NCBI RefSeq assembly: GCF_000526495.1
Contig: NZ_JAGE01000002.1
Span: 124,001 to 188,000, forward strand
Direction of reading: 5' to 3'
DNA from: Ruminiclostridium josui JCM 17888
Lineage (GTDB): Bacteria > Bacillota > Clostridia > Acetivibrionales > DSM-1351
DNA length: 64,000 nucleotides
Shown here: one piece after another, positions 16,338 to 24,973 of the stretch
Numbering within the stretch: the first letter of the stretch is position 1
Layout: every line of letters begins with the position of its first letter
Notes under the pieces: model-generated
What the model saw: only the letters and a program-made list of their open reading frames with translations
Told to the model about the DNA's origin: nothing
The model's database searches: none
Made by a program: the position numbers and the translations under genes

Positions 16338-19127
16338 ATGGCAGAAGATTATGGAAAATCTTTAAATCTACCACAAACTGACTTCCCAATGAGGGCGAAT
16401 CTTCCTCAAAGGGAGCCGGAATTCCTGAAAAAATGGGAAGACATGGATATTTATAATAAGCAATTAAAAAAAGCAGAAGGAAAACCTTCCTTTATACTTC
16501 ATGACGGCCCGCCTTATGCAAATGGAGGTATTCACCTTGGAACCACTTTGAATAAGGTTTTAAAGGATATTGTTGTTAAGTATAAAAGTATGGCAGGATA
16601 CTATACTCCATATGTTCCGGGCTGGGATACTCACGGACTTCCCATTGAACAAAGAGCCATCAAGGAATTGGGGCTAAAGAGACATGAGATTGGCCCTGTT
16701 GTTTTTAGAGAAGCATGTGAAGGCTTTGCTATGAAGTATCTGGATATACAGAGAGAATCCTTCAAAAGATTGGGTGTAAGAGCTGACTGGGAACATCCTT
16801 ATATAACTCTGAAACCTGAATTTGAAGCAAAACAGATTGAAGTATTTGGTGAAATGGCTAAGAATGGTCATATTTACAAGGGATTAAAGCCTGTTTACTG
16901 GTGCCCAGAGTGTGAAACAGCTCTTGCTGAAGCTGAAATCGAGTATGCGGACGATACTACCGTTTCAATATATGTAAAGTTCCAGGTAAGAGACGATAAA
17001 GGTGTTTTTGAAGGTGTTGCACCAAAAGAAAAGATTAACTTTGTAATATGGACAACAACTACATGGACTTTGCCTGCAAACCTTGCAATTTGTTTAAATG
17101 AGTCATTTGAATACTCTATTGTTAAGGTAAATGACGAATACTATGTACTTGCTGCAGAACTTGTGGAAAATACCATGAAAGCTGCTGCTGTAACAGAATA
17201 TGAAACTGTTGCAAAGTTTAAAGGAAGCGAGCTTGAGGGAATTCTTTGTAAGCACCCATTCCTTGACAGAGATTCAATAGTTATTCTTGGAGACCACGTT
17301 ACTCTTGAAGCTGGTACCGGTTGTGTTCATACTGCTCCGGGACATGGTGCGGAAGACTTTCTTGTATGTCAGAAATATAAGATTCCCGTATTGGTTCCTG
17401 TTGATAGCAAGGGTTTCTTGACTAAAGAAGCTGGACCTTTCGCGGGAATGTTCTACAAGAAATCCAATCCTGCAATAATTGAAAAATTGACACAGGACGG
17501 CAGACTCTTAGCTTCAGAAAAGATTACTCACCAATATCCACATTGTTGGAGATGTAAAGACCCAATCATATTCCGTGCTACCGAACAATGGTTTGCATCT
17601 ATTGATGGGTTCAGACAAGAAGCATTGAAAGCAATCAAAGATGTAAAATGGATACCTGAATGGGGAGAAGAAAGAATTACTAACATGGTAAGGGATAGAG
17701 GAGATTGGTGTATTTCCAGACAGCGTATCTGGGGTGTGCCGATTCCGATATTCTATTGTAAAGACTGTGGTAAGGAATTAATAACTGATGAATCCATAAA
17801 GGCTGTGGCTGATCTATTCAGAGAAAAGGGCTCAAATGCATGGTATGCTATGGACGCTTCAGAAATTCTTCCAAAGGGAACTAAATGTGAATGCGGACAC
17901 CATGAATTTTCAAAAGAAACAGACATTATGGATGTTTGGTTTGATTCAGGTTCCAGCCATGTAGCTGTTCTGGAAAACCGAGAAGGATTATCCTGGCCGG
18001 CAGACCTGTACCTTGAAGGTAATGACCAACATAGAGGGTGGTTCCAATCATCACTTCTTACAGCTGTAGCTACAAAGGGAAATGCACCTTACAAAAAGGT
18101 ATTGACACACGGTTATGTTGTTGATGGTGAAGGACGTAAGATGTCCAAGTCACTTGGAAACGGTATCGACCCTGCAGATGTTATTAAGGAGTATGGAGCA
18201 GATATACTTAGACTTTGGGTTGCTTCATCAGATTATACAACTGATATAAGGATTTCAAAGGATTTGTTGAAGCAGTTGTCAGAGGTTTATAGAAAGATAA
18301 GGAATACTGCAAGATATATTCTTGGTAATATTAATGATTTTAAACCAGATACAGACAGTGTTGAGTACAATGAACTTAATGAACTTGACAAATGGGCATT
18401 AAACAGAATGAATAACCTCATAAAGAAAGTAAATGAGGCATATGAAACATATGAATTCCATTTGATGTTCCATGCTATACACAATTTCTGCGTTGTTGAC
18501 ATGAGTAACTTCTACTTGGATATTATAAAGGACAGACTTTACACTTCAAAGCCTGATTCAAAGGAAAGAAGAGCAGCTCAGACTGTAATGTATGAGATAC
18601 TTCATAACCTTGTAAGAATGTTGACTCCTGTTCTTGCATTTACTACTGAGGAAATCTGGCAGTATATGCCTCACAGAGCAGAGGACGATACTGAGAGTGT
18701 TCAGTTAAACAGTTGGCCACAGGTAAATGAAAAGTATGTAAATACAGAACTTGCAGAAAAATGGGAAAAGATATTCGAACTCAGAGCAGATGTTTCAAAG
18801 GCACTGGAAATAGCAAGGACAAACAAGACAATCGGTCATTCTCTTAACGCGAAAGTAACGTTGTATGCAGATGGAGAAAATCTTGAGTTTATTAAGAGTA
18901 TTGAAAAAGACCTTGTTACTATATTTATTGTTTCAGCTGTTGAAATTAAAAATCTTGCTGATGCTCCGGATGCTGCCCAAAAGGGAGAGGAAATGCCCGG
19001 AATAAAAGTTGCGGTTGAACAGGCACCTGGAGAAAAGTGTGAAAGATGCTGGATGTTCAGTGAATATGTGGGCAAGGACGAAAAACATCCGACACTTTGT
19101 AAGAGATGTGCTGATGTAGTGGGTTAA
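16338..19127 (+). CDS. ileS: isoleucyl-tRNA synthetase
   Basis: 929 residues, the usual bacterial length. The class I signature HLGT sits at residues 66-69 after HDGPPYANGGI, and KMSKS near 602-606. The editing domain contains WTTTTWTLPAN and TAPGHGAEDF. The C-terminus has a four-cysteine zinc site (CERCW...CKRC). It charges tRNA-Ile and hydrolyses mischarged Val. The ribosome site is GGAGG, and expression is under the T-box immediately upstream. Confidence 0.98.
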   Translation: MAEDYGKSLNLPQTDFPMRANLPQREPEFLKKWEDMDIYNKQLKKAEGKPSFILHDGPPYANGGIHLGTTLNKVLKDIVVKYKSMAGYYTPYVPGWDTHGLPIEQRAIKELGLKRHEIGPVVFREACEGFAMKYLDIQRESFKRLGVRADWEHPYITLKPEFEAKQIEVFGEMAKNGHIYKGLKPVYWCPECETALAEAEIEYADDTTVSIYVKFQVRDDKGVFEGVAPKEKINFVIWTTTTWTLPANLAICLNESFEYSIVKVNDEYYVLAAELVENTMKAAAVTEYETVAKFKGSELEGILCKHPFLDRDSIVILGDHVTLEAGTGCVHTAPGHGAEDFLVCQKYKIPVLVPVDSKGFLTKEAGPFAGMFYKKSNPAIIEKLTQDGRLLASEKITHQYPHCWRCKDPIIFRATEQWFASIDGFRQEALKAIKDVKWIPEWGEERITNMVRDRGDWCISRQRIWGVPIPIFYCKDCGKELITDESIKAVADLFREKGSNAWYAMDASEILPKGTKCECGHHEFSKETDIMDVWFDSGSSHVAVLENREGLSWPADLYLEGNDQHRGWFQSSLLTAVATKGNAPYKKVLTHGYVVDGEGRKMSKSLGNGIDPADVIKEYGADILRLWVASSDYTTDIRISKDLLKQLSEVYRKIRNTARYILGNINDFKPDTDSVEYNELNELDKWALNRMNNLIKKVNEAYETYEFHLMFHAIHNFCVVDMSNFYLDIIKDRLYTSKPDSKERRAAQTVMYEILHNLVRMLTPVLAFTTEEIWQYMPHRAEDDTESVQLNSWPQVNEKYVNTELAEKWEKIFELRADVSKALEIARTNKTIGHSLNAKVTLYADGENLEFIKSIEKDLVTIFIVSAVEIKNLADAPDAAQKGEEMPGIKVAVEQAPGEKCERCWMFSEYVGKDEKHPTLCKRCADVVG

Positions 19128-19155
19128 AAAGCATATCAGATTTGGGAGACGTATT

Positions 19156-20235
19156 ATGATTAGACATACTATAAATCTAAAGGAAAGAAGTTATCCTATT
19201 TGTATTGCAACAGACTTTCAGGAACTTGGTAAAATTGTCCTATCATTCAGACAGGGTAATAAAGCTTTGTTGGTTACCGACGAGAATGTTGATAAACATT
19301 ATTCAGATGAGTGCATGAAAGTACTTCAAGACAGCGGAATAGATGTTAACAAGTATGTTCTGAAGCCTGGTGAAAGTAATAAGACACTTGAGGCAGTTTA
19401 TGGTATATATAATAAAATGGTAGAGTGCAAGCTGGACAGAAGTAGTATTGCGCTAGCACTTGGAGGCGGTGTGGTCGGCGATATTGTCGGCTTTGCTGCT
19501 GCTACCTATATGAGAGGTATCAACTTTGTACAAATACCTACAACACTGCTGGCTCAGGCAGACAGCAGCGTTGGAGGTAAAACCGGAGTTGATTTCAATG
19601 GGCATAAGAACATTGTAGGTGCATTTTATCAGCCTAAAGCTGTGTTTATTAATGTAAATACTATAAAGACACTGCCTAAAAGAGAGATTTCTGCTGGCCT
19701 TGCCGAAGTAATCAAACACGGTTTGATTATGGATGAAGAATACTGTGAGTATATTAACTATAACGCTGATATGATTTTTAAATTTGATGAAAATGTATTA
19801 CAGTATCTTGCTAAAAAGAACTGTTCAATAAAAGGCTATGTTGTTGAACAGGACGAAAAAGAGGACGATTTAAGGGCTGTTCTTAATTTGGGCCATACAA
19901 TAGGACATGCAATTGAAACAATTGAAAATTTCAGACTGTTGCATGGAGAATGCGTTTCTATTGGAATAGTGGGAGCATACAAAATGGCTAATTACATGGA
20001 AATTTTGGGTGAGCAGACTGTTGACCGGGTAAAATCCATTCTTGTAAAACTTGGACTTCCTGTTTCCTTGCCAGGACTAGATGTTGAAAGAGTATACAAC
20101 CAGATATTTTATGATAAAAAGGTAAAAGATAATAAGTTAAAATTTGTTTTACCACGTAAAATTGGCGAGGTTTTCCAATGCACCATAGAAGATAGCCAAC
20201 TAGTTAAAAAAGTTCTTTCAGATTTGGCGAAATAG
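19156..20235 (+). CDS. aroB: 3-dehydroquinate synthase
   Basis: 359 residues. NAD-binding GGGVVGDIVGFAAATYMRG, the conserved PTTLLAQADSSVGGKTGVD and metal-binding LNLGHTIGHAIE with later LLHGECVSIG are all present. It converts DAHP to 3-dehydroquinate, step two of the shikimate pathway. It follows ileS by 28 bases and probably shares its transcript, and so the T-box control, up to the terminator at 20253. Confidence 0.96.
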   Translation: MIRHTINLKERSYPICIATDFQELGKIVLSFRQGNKALLVTDENVDKHYSDECMKVLQDSGIDVNKYVLKPGESNKTLEAVYGIYNKMVECKLDRSSIALALGGGVVGDIVGFAAATYMRGINFVQIPTTLLAQADSSVGGKTGVDFNGHKNIVGAFYQPKAVFINVNTIKTLPKREISAGLAEVIKHGLIMDEEYCEYINYNADMIFKFDENVLQYLAKKNCSIKGYVVEQDEKEDDLRAVLNLGHTIGHAIETIENFRLLHGECVSIGIVGAYKMANYMEILGEQTVDRVKSILVKLGLPVSLPGLDVERVYNQIFYDKKVKDNKLKFVLPRKIGEVFQCTIEDSQLVKKVLSDLAK

Positions 20236-20252
20236 TATTTAAATTTAGAATT

Positions 20253-20303
20253 AAGCATATTAACCGTTTTAGAATTTTGATAATGCGGTTAATATGCTTT
20301 TTT
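20253..20303 (+). terminator. terminator of the ileS-aroB unit
   Basis: AAGCATATTAACCG (20253-20266) pairs with CGGTTAATATGCTT (20286-20299), followed by TTTTT. Confidence 0.9.
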
Positions 20304-20409
20304 GCTGTTTTAGAAAAATTTCTTACGAATAATTAAAGCTAAACAGAACAACCATAATTATAATGAAAAGTTTTAAAATGTTTTCATGTGGAGGGAGTAC
20401 TTATAAAAT

Positions 20410-20712
20410 ATGGCCAAAGACAATCATTTAATTAGTGAACTGTGCAAAAAAGTTGATAATATGTCTCTTAAAATGGAGAAGATGAAATTCGTAGATTACG
20501 TTTATTTTCTTGAACATCCGAGAAAAATGTTATGGGCCAATTTTGTAAGTGGTTTGGCAAGGGGCTTTGGGATAGCAATAGGATTTACTATTCTTGGAGC
20601 AATCGCAATATATTTTTTGAATATTATAGTAAAAATAAATCTTCCGTATATCGGACAATTTATAAGTGATATTGTGAAGATTGTGCAAAGCAGCAGTAGA
20701 AATGTTAGATGA
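20410..20712 (+). CDS. DUF5665 membrane protein
   Basis: 100 residues. A short charged N-terminus is followed by VDYVYFLEHPRKMLWANFVSGLARG-type wording (quoted in part: LEHPRKMLW, NFVSGLARG) characteristic of DUF5665, then one or two membrane segments (about 48-75). Function is unknown; the family is common in Firmicutes. It is 22 bases upstream of the DksA-like gene and likely co-transcribed. Confidence 0.8.
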   Translation: MAKDNHLISELCKKVDNMSLKMEKMKFVDYVYFLEHPRKMLWANFVSGLARGFGIAIGFTILGAIAIYFLNIIVKINLPYIGQFISDIVKIVQSSSRNVR

Positions 20713-20734
20713 CAAATGACATAGGAGGAATCAT

Positions 20735-21367
20735 ATGGACAAAAATCAGCTGTTGCATTTTAAAGATAAGCTTATAACAGAAGAAAAAAGGGCAGATAAA
20801 GCATTGGAGCAAATGAGAAATTTGGACGAGGGAGAAATGAGCAATTATACTCCTTCGGAGTTGTCAAATTATGATAATCATCCAGCGGAGTTGGGAAGTG
20901 AGCTTTATACAGTTGAAATGAATCTTGCTCTAAAAGTTCATGAACAGACAAAACTTAACGATATAAAGCTTGCACTGAAAAAAATAGATAACGGAACCTA
21001 TGGTGTTTGTGAAAACTGTAAAAAGGATATTTCTCCTGAGAGATTGGAAATTATGCCAACTGCCAGGTTTTGTATGAAATGTCAGGAGGATAAAGAGGAA
21101 GAAGAGATTAATACTCCGGATCAGCAGTATAATGAAATTTTTGATAGTCCCTTTGGCAGAAAGTACTTGAATAAGCAAGAAGATGATGAGTTTGAAGGTC
21201 TGGATCAATTTGATGATTTGTTAAAGTACGGAAGTGCCGATACTCCTCAGGATATGTCAGGATATGCTGACTATGAAGAATTTTATACAAATGAAATTGA
21301 TAATCAGGGATACGTAGAAGAAATAGATAAAATTTCAAACCAACAGTACAAAAATCAACTTCCTTAA
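20735..21367 (+). CDS. TraR/DksA C4-type zinc finger protein (YteA-like)
   Basis: 210 residues. The N-terminal half is helical and acidic. The C4 zinc finger is CENCKKDISPERLEIMPTAR followed by FCMKC, near residues 90-118. The C-terminus is long, acidic and low in complexity. This is the architecture of the Bacillus YteA / yocK sporulation-associated group. It may bind RNA polymerase as DksA does, but that is not shown for this subfamily. Confidence 0.88.
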   Translation: MDKNQLLHFKDKLITEEKRADKALEQMRNLDEGEMSNYTPSELSNYDNHPAELGSELYTVEMNLALKVHEQTKLNDIKLALKKIDNGTYGVCENCKKDISPERLEIMPTARFCMKCQEDKEEEEINTPDQQYNEIFDSPFGRKYLNKQEDDEFEGLDQFDDLLKYGSADTPQDMSGYADYEEFYTNEIDNQGYVEEIDKISNQQYKNQLP

Positions 21368-21370
21368 AGA

Positions 21371-21406
21371 CCAGCTTCCCACGTGAATCCATCATGTGGG
21401 AAGCTG
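21371..21406 (+). terminator. hairpin after the DksA-like gene
   Basis: CAGCTTCCCACGTG (21371-21384) pairs with CATGTGGGAAGCTG (21392-21405) with one G-T pair. There is no good T run, so terminator strength is uncertain. Confidence 0.55.
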
Positions 21407-21502
21407 TATGTTAATAGGATATCTTAAATTAGTGTTGATTTTTTACAGATAAAACCATATTATATTTTTAGTCAGGCTAAATTTTAAATTGTGAGAGGTC
21501 AT

Positions 21503-22333
21503 ATGTTTAACTATAATAAATATCTTATAATAAGCGATTTAGACGGTACTTTAATTAATTCCAAGCATTTTATATCCAAAGAGAATTTAGATGCAATTAG
21601 CCATTTTACAAAAAACGGCGGCAGCTTTGCAGTTGCAACAGGACGCACAAAGGATAATATACGTCCCTACATTAAAAATCTGGTTTTAAATGGGCCCTGT
21701 ATTCTGTATAACGGAGGAGGAATTTTTAGTTTCCAAGAGGAGAGATTTTTGGCTACTGAAATTTTGGACAGAAGTGCAGTTGAGGAATATATCATTTTTT
21801 GCATGGATAACTATAAAAATATGGCAGTTGAAATATTCACACCTGAAATGATGTACATAATAACACCTGACCATATACTTGACCCCTATGTTGAGAGCGA
21901 AAAACAGGTGTTCAGCAGAACTACCCTTGAAGAAGTCATGAAAATGGATTGGATTAAAGTACTTCTGTATGACAGCCCCGAAACACTTCAAAAAGCACAG
22001 ATTAAGTTGAAAGATTTTAATTTGCTTGATAAGGTGGATAGTGTTTTTTCACAAGTATTTTATCTTGAGCTTATTAAGAAAGGCATTTCAAAAGGCTCGG
22101 CTTTGGAAATATTAAAAAACTCACATCAGTACGGTGATAAAATAATTATTGCAGTTGGTGATTATGACAATGATATTGAAATGATTAGATTAGCCGATGT
22201 AGGAATTGCTGTCGGTAATGCCAGAGAATGTGTTAAAGATGCTGCTGATATAGTGACAGTAAGTAATGACGAAAATGCATTGCAGGAAATTATTTATAAT
22301 ATAATACCTTCTCTAGCTAATAAGCAAATCTAG
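21503..22333 (+). CDS. Cof-type HAD phosphatase
   Basis: 276 residues from the ATG at 21503 (AGAGG seven bases upstream; a GTG at 21491 is an alternative). HAD motif I SDLDGTL, motif II in the VATGRT segment, motif III lysine SKGSAL and motif IV GDYDNDIEMI are present, with a C2-type cap between. Cof proteins hydrolyse sugar phosphates or flavin phosphates; the substrate here is not predictable. Confidence 0.9.
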   Translation: MFNYNKYLIISDLDGTLINSKHFISKENLDAISHFTKNGGSFAVATGRTKDNIRPYIKNLVLNGPCILYNGGGIFSFQEERFLATEILDRSAVEEYIIFCMDNYKNMAVEIFTPEMMYIITPDHILDPYVESEKQVFSRTTLEEVMKMDWIKVLLYDSPETLQKAQIKLKDFNLLDKVDSVFSQVFYLELIKKGISKGSALEILKNSHQYGDKIIIAVGDYDNDIEMIRLADVGIAVGNARECVKDAADIVTVSNDENALQEIIYNIIPSLANKQI

Positions 22334-22340
22334 AAAATAA

Positions 22341-22369
22341 TTGAACTGTCAGGAAATTAGTGCTAATAT
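22341..22369 (+). promoter_or_regulatory. host promoter of the split tRNA-Thr gene
   Basis: TTGAAC (22341-22346), 17-base spacer, TAATAT (22364-22369), 30 bases before the tRNA-Thr 5' half. After insertion it points into the element and toward the element-borne tRNA-Thr. Confidence 0.75.
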
Positions 22370-22398
22370 ATAGAGTGCAAGAAGAAAAATGCAAGAAC

Positions 22399-22440
22399 GC
22401 TGGTATAGCACAGTCGGTAGTGCAGCTGATTCGTAATTAA
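22399..22440 (+). pseudogene. 5' half of the disrupted host tRNA-Thr(CGT)
   Basis: Acceptor GCTGGTA, D stem GCAC/GTGC and anticodon arm 5' strand GCTGA plus loop TTCGTAA are intact. After the loop the sequence becomes TTAAC instead of the expected TCAGC and no T arm follows. The missing part is at 40256-40301. Confidence 0.93.
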
Positions 22441-22446
22441 CAGGTC
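22429..22446. other. attL core
   Basis: ATTCGTAATTAACAGGTC; the right end carries ATTCGTAATCAGCAGGTC (40256-40273), two differences in 18. The stretch ATTCGTAAT common to both ends, i.e. the anticodon loop, marks the crossover region. Confidence 0.88.
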
Positions 22447-22468
22447 AAAACAATGCGAGAAAGCTGCG

Positions 22469-22492
22469 AGCCCTTGTAAATACTGGGCTCAA
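22469..22492. other. hairpin between attL and the element tRNA
   Basis: GAGCCC, an 11-to-12-base loop and GGGCTC. There is no T run, so transcription from the host promoter may pass through to the tRNA. Confidence 0.5.
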
Positions 22493-22523
22493 TGATAAGC
22501 GCTGAGTAGGACATTGGGGCGTC

Positions 22524-22542
22524 TGGTGCTTGTTTGGTGCTT
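22524..22542. repeat. left arm-type integrase sites (two)
   Basis: Direct repeats TGGTGCTT at 22524-22531 and 22535-22542, 11 bases apart. Three further copies lie just inside the right end (40108-40139). Position and spacing fit arm-binding sites of a lambda/Tn916-type integrase. Confidence 0.75.
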
Positions 22543-22574
22543 ACTGGGTAGGCTTTGCTTTAATAATTAAATAT

Positions 22575-22649
22575 GCTGGTGTGGCTCAAAGGCAGAGCAG
22601 CGGTATCGTAAACCGCAGGTTGTGAGTTCGATTCTCACCACCAGCTCCA
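22575..22649 (+). tRNA. element-encoded tRNA-Thr (anticodon CGT)
   Basis: A complete 75-nt cloverleaf: acceptor GCTGGTG/CACCAGC, D stem GCTC/GAGC, anticodon stem GCGGT/ACCGC with loop ATCGTAA (anticodon CGT), T stem GTGAG/CTCAC with TTCGATT, discriminator T and encoded CCA. It has the same anticodon and discriminator as the host gene the element splits, but its anticodon and T stems differ, so it is not a simple duplicate. G1-C72 and C2-G71 agree with threonine identity. Confidence 0.95.
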
Positions 22650-22660
22650 GAAAACAACGA

Positions 22661-22690
22661 GCCCGGACATTGTCGTCCGGGCCTTTTTTT
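22661..22690 (+). terminator. terminator after the element tRNA-Thr
   Basis: GCCCGGAC (22661-22668) pairs with GTCCGGGC (22675-22682), followed by seven T. It also separates the tRNA from the convergent integrase end. Confidence 0.9.
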
Positions 22691-24119
22691 ATCCTATTTT
22701 CCGTATTTTTCTTCGGCTCTCAGTTGGCTTTTTGGGAGCCTCCTCTTGAACGATGATATCGTTGAACTTATCGAAGGTCTGTGCTGCCCTTGCCTCGGCC
22801 GAGACGATAACATGGGCGTAAATATTGGCCGTGGTGCTGGTCTGCGCGTGGCCGAGCTGGTGAGAGACTACGACAAGCGGTACGCCATCCGATATCATAA
22901 GGCTGGCATATGTGTGTCGAAGGGAGTGCACTGTCACCTTCGGCAATCCTGTCCGCTTCACGAACTTAGAAAACCACTGGGTTATACTGTCCGGGAACAT
23001 TGGAGCGCCATCATCAGTAGTAAATATACGTCCATCCTTATCCTTCCATGCGTCCCCTAATGCATCCCTCTGATCATCCTGCCATCTCTTGTACTCCATC
23101 AAGAGGAGGAAGGCGCTGCGCGATAGTTTGAGTGGTCGATTGGAGGTCGTGGTCTTTGGCGTGTCCACATACACCCCTTTGCCCGGTAGATAGTTTGAAG
23201 TCTGACGGATGATAATGGTCTGCTCCTCAGAGTTCACGTCTTGCCACCGCAGCCCGGCCAGCTCGCCCCTACGGAGCCCAGAGAGTAGGTCAAAGGTCAC
23301 GATCGTCCTCCACTTGATCGGCTCGTCCTTCAGCAGCTCCAGCAAGCGACGCGCATCCGGCTCGTCAAGATATGCAGCCCGCCGGTTAGCGATCGAAGGA
23401 AGATCTGCACGCGCGGCTGGATTGGATTGAATATATCCCCACTTTACCGCACGGAACAGTACGGCCGACAAAACACGGTGAAATGTGTGAATAGTGCCGG
23501 CGGCCAGTGGTGTCATGTCCTTTTTGGGAGTGAAAAGCTGGTTTACTTCCATACCCATGACCTCGGCGATGGGCTTCGTGCAGTCTCTGGCAATACTCTC
23601 TCCGTTTTTCAGCTTCTTAAATACCCACAAAGAAACGCCCGTCTTTTCAGCCATGGCGGCCATGGTCATGTTGTGCTCCTTCAGCCATTTGGAAAAATCA
23701 ATTTTTATAGTGGCGAGCTCTCTGGCCCGCATCCCCTCCTCTTGCAGGTTACTGTAAAACGAGGCGATGTGTCCGGGCTTCAGATCCTTGAGCTTAATGT
23801 GTCCGATGGCCTGATTGATCACCTCCATCCGCTTCTCATATCCGAAAGCTGTCTTAGCCTTCAAGTTCTGGTATGCGTAGTCCTTCAGAAATTTGTCTGT
23901 GAACTCCTTGAGCCTTATGTTTCCGTCGTGCGTTGTGGTGCACTTGACCTGCTCCTCAAATAGAACTTTTTGACGCTCGAGCTCCTTCTCAATCTGGCGG
24001 GCTGTCATGCCGGGAGCTGGCGTCCATGTCATGTGCTGCCTGATTTGCTTACCATTAAGATCGTAACCGCATGAGACTGTTATTTTGTAACTATTTCCCC
24101 TCTTTGTTACTGTTGCCAT
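22689..24119 (-). CDS. int: tyrosine-type integrase with an embedded XRE helix-turn-helix
   Basis: 476 residues from the ATG at 24119, which has AGGAGG just upstream. Residues 1-60 are an arm-binding domain, 68-135 and 201-245 form the core-binding domain, and 250-476 the catalytic domain with Arg283 (GLRRGEL), His398/Arg401 (HSLRHTYAS), His424 (LGHAQTS) and Tyr434 (NIYAH). Residues about 140-198 are an inserted Cro/CI-like helix-turn-helix (MAAMAEKTGVSLWVFKKLKN). It recombines the tRNA-Thr anticodon loop site. The insert is unusual in such enzymes. Confidence 0.95.
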   Translation of the reverse strand: MATVTKRGNSYKITVSCGYDLNGKQIRQHMTWTPAPGMTARQIEKELERQKVLFEEQVKCTTTHDGNIRLKEFTDKFLKDYAYQNLKAKTAFGYEKRMEVINQAIGHIKLKDLKPGHIASFYSNLQEEGMRARELATIKIDFSKWLKEHNMTMAAMAEKTGVSLWVFKKLKNGESIARDCTKPIAEVMGMEVNQLFTPKKDMTPLAAGTIHTFHRVLSAVLFRAVKWGYIQSNPAARADLPSIANRRAAYLDEPDARRLLELLKDEPIKWRTIVTFDLLSGLRRGELAGLRWQDVNSEEQTIIIRQTSNYLPGKGVYVDTPKTTTSNRPLKLSRSAFLLLMEYKRWQDDQRDALGDAWKDKDGRIFTTDDGAPMFPDSITQWFSKFVKRTGLPKVTVHSLRHTYASLMISDGVPLVVVSHQLGHAQTSTTANIYAHVIVSAEARAAQTFDKFNDIIVQEEAPKKPTESRRKIRKIG

Positions 24120-24813
24120 TACCTCCACCTCCTCTAACATTTTCAACATGCTCAGTAAATCCACCGGTCAGGGCTTTGCAGATCGCCACCTCGACACGTT
24201 GCCGAATAAAGTGAATGTCGTCTCTTGCAACCCTTGTAACGTCAAGGCTGCGCTCGCGGTACTCAGTAAGGAACTGCCCCAGACCCTCCGGCATTTTTGA
24301 AAGGCCGAGCATGGCCTCCGTAAGCGACTTAATATCTGCTCCCATGGAACCATAGGGATCACTACGGGAAAAGGCTGGATATTTCTCACGGAGCTCTGCA
24401 AAAGACTCGTCCGCATCAGCTATGAGCCCGCCTATCCGTTCGATGATGTCAGCAACTGGCCCGAGGATATTCCGGTCATAATCAACCCGACTCTCACGAG
24501 CGATCAGCATGGCGACTTCATCCAATAGCCTGCTGGCGTCGTCTTTTGTGGGCCCTTCCGGCAGATCTGCAACACCGGCGTCATCTGTAAAACCAAGCAG
24601 ATAGTCAGCTGGAACGTGATAAAATTGGCATAACTTCGCTAATATTTCAGCGTTCGGGATCTTCTCCCCTTTTTCATAATAGCCGATCGAGGAAGCTGCA
24701 ACACCAACCCCGGCAGCCACCGCCGCTTGTGTATATCGGTTCCGCTCACGCAGAGCAGTCAACCGTCGGGAGAATGAAGCGGCAAAATCATCAGAAACTT
24801 TTCTTGCTGGCAT
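24091..24813 (-). CDS. XRE-family repressor, probable master regulator of the element
   Basis: 240 residues from the ATG at 24813, preceded by AGAGGTGAT. Residues 10-70 are a Cro/CI helix-turn-helix (YTQAAVAAGVGVAASSIGYY) with the LCQFYHVPADYLLG extension. The C-terminal 150 residues have no recognised domain and lack the Ser/Lys of LexA-type self-cleavage. It overlaps the integrase start and is divergent from 24974, with facing promoters between them, like the Stl/str switch of satellites. A role as lysogeny-type repressor is inferred. Confidence 0.85.
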   Translation of the reverse strand: MPARKVSDDFAASFSRRLTALRERNRYTQAAVAAGVGVAASSIGYYEKGEKIPNAEILAKLCQFYHVPADYLLGFTDDAGVADLPEGPTKDDASRLLDEVAMLIARESRVDYDRNILGPVADIIERIGGLIADADESFAELREKYPAFSRSDPYGSMGADIKSLTEAMLGLSKMPEGLGQFLTEYRERSLDVTRVARDDIHFIRQRVEVAICKALTGGFTEHVENVRGGGGNGNSNKEGK

Positions 24814-24832
24814 ACTATCACCTCTTGCTGAT

Positions 24833-24861
24833 ATATTACACGAAATGAAACAAAATTGCAA
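24833..24861 (-). promoter_or_regulatory. promoter of the repressor-integrase unit
   Basis: Minus strand TTGCAA (24861-24856), 17-base spacer, TAATAT (24838-24833), 20 bases before the repressor start. Confidence 0.78.
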
Positions 24862-24868
24862 TAGATTG

Positions 24869-24897
24869 TTGACGATAGTATTTCGGTGTGATATAAT
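24869..24897 (+). promoter_or_regulatory. divergent promoter toward 24974
   Basis: TTGACG (24869-24874), 17-base spacer, TATAAT (24892-24897). It lies only eight bases from the opposing -35 box, so one repressor could occlude both. A GTTGT-gaa-ACAAC palindrome at about 24906-24918 just downstream is a possible operator. Confidence 0.85.
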
Positions 24898-24973
24898 ACG
24901 AATAAGTTGTGAAACAACGATATAGAATTTACAAAAAGCCAGCGCGATCATCTTCATAGAAGGGGGCTACACC

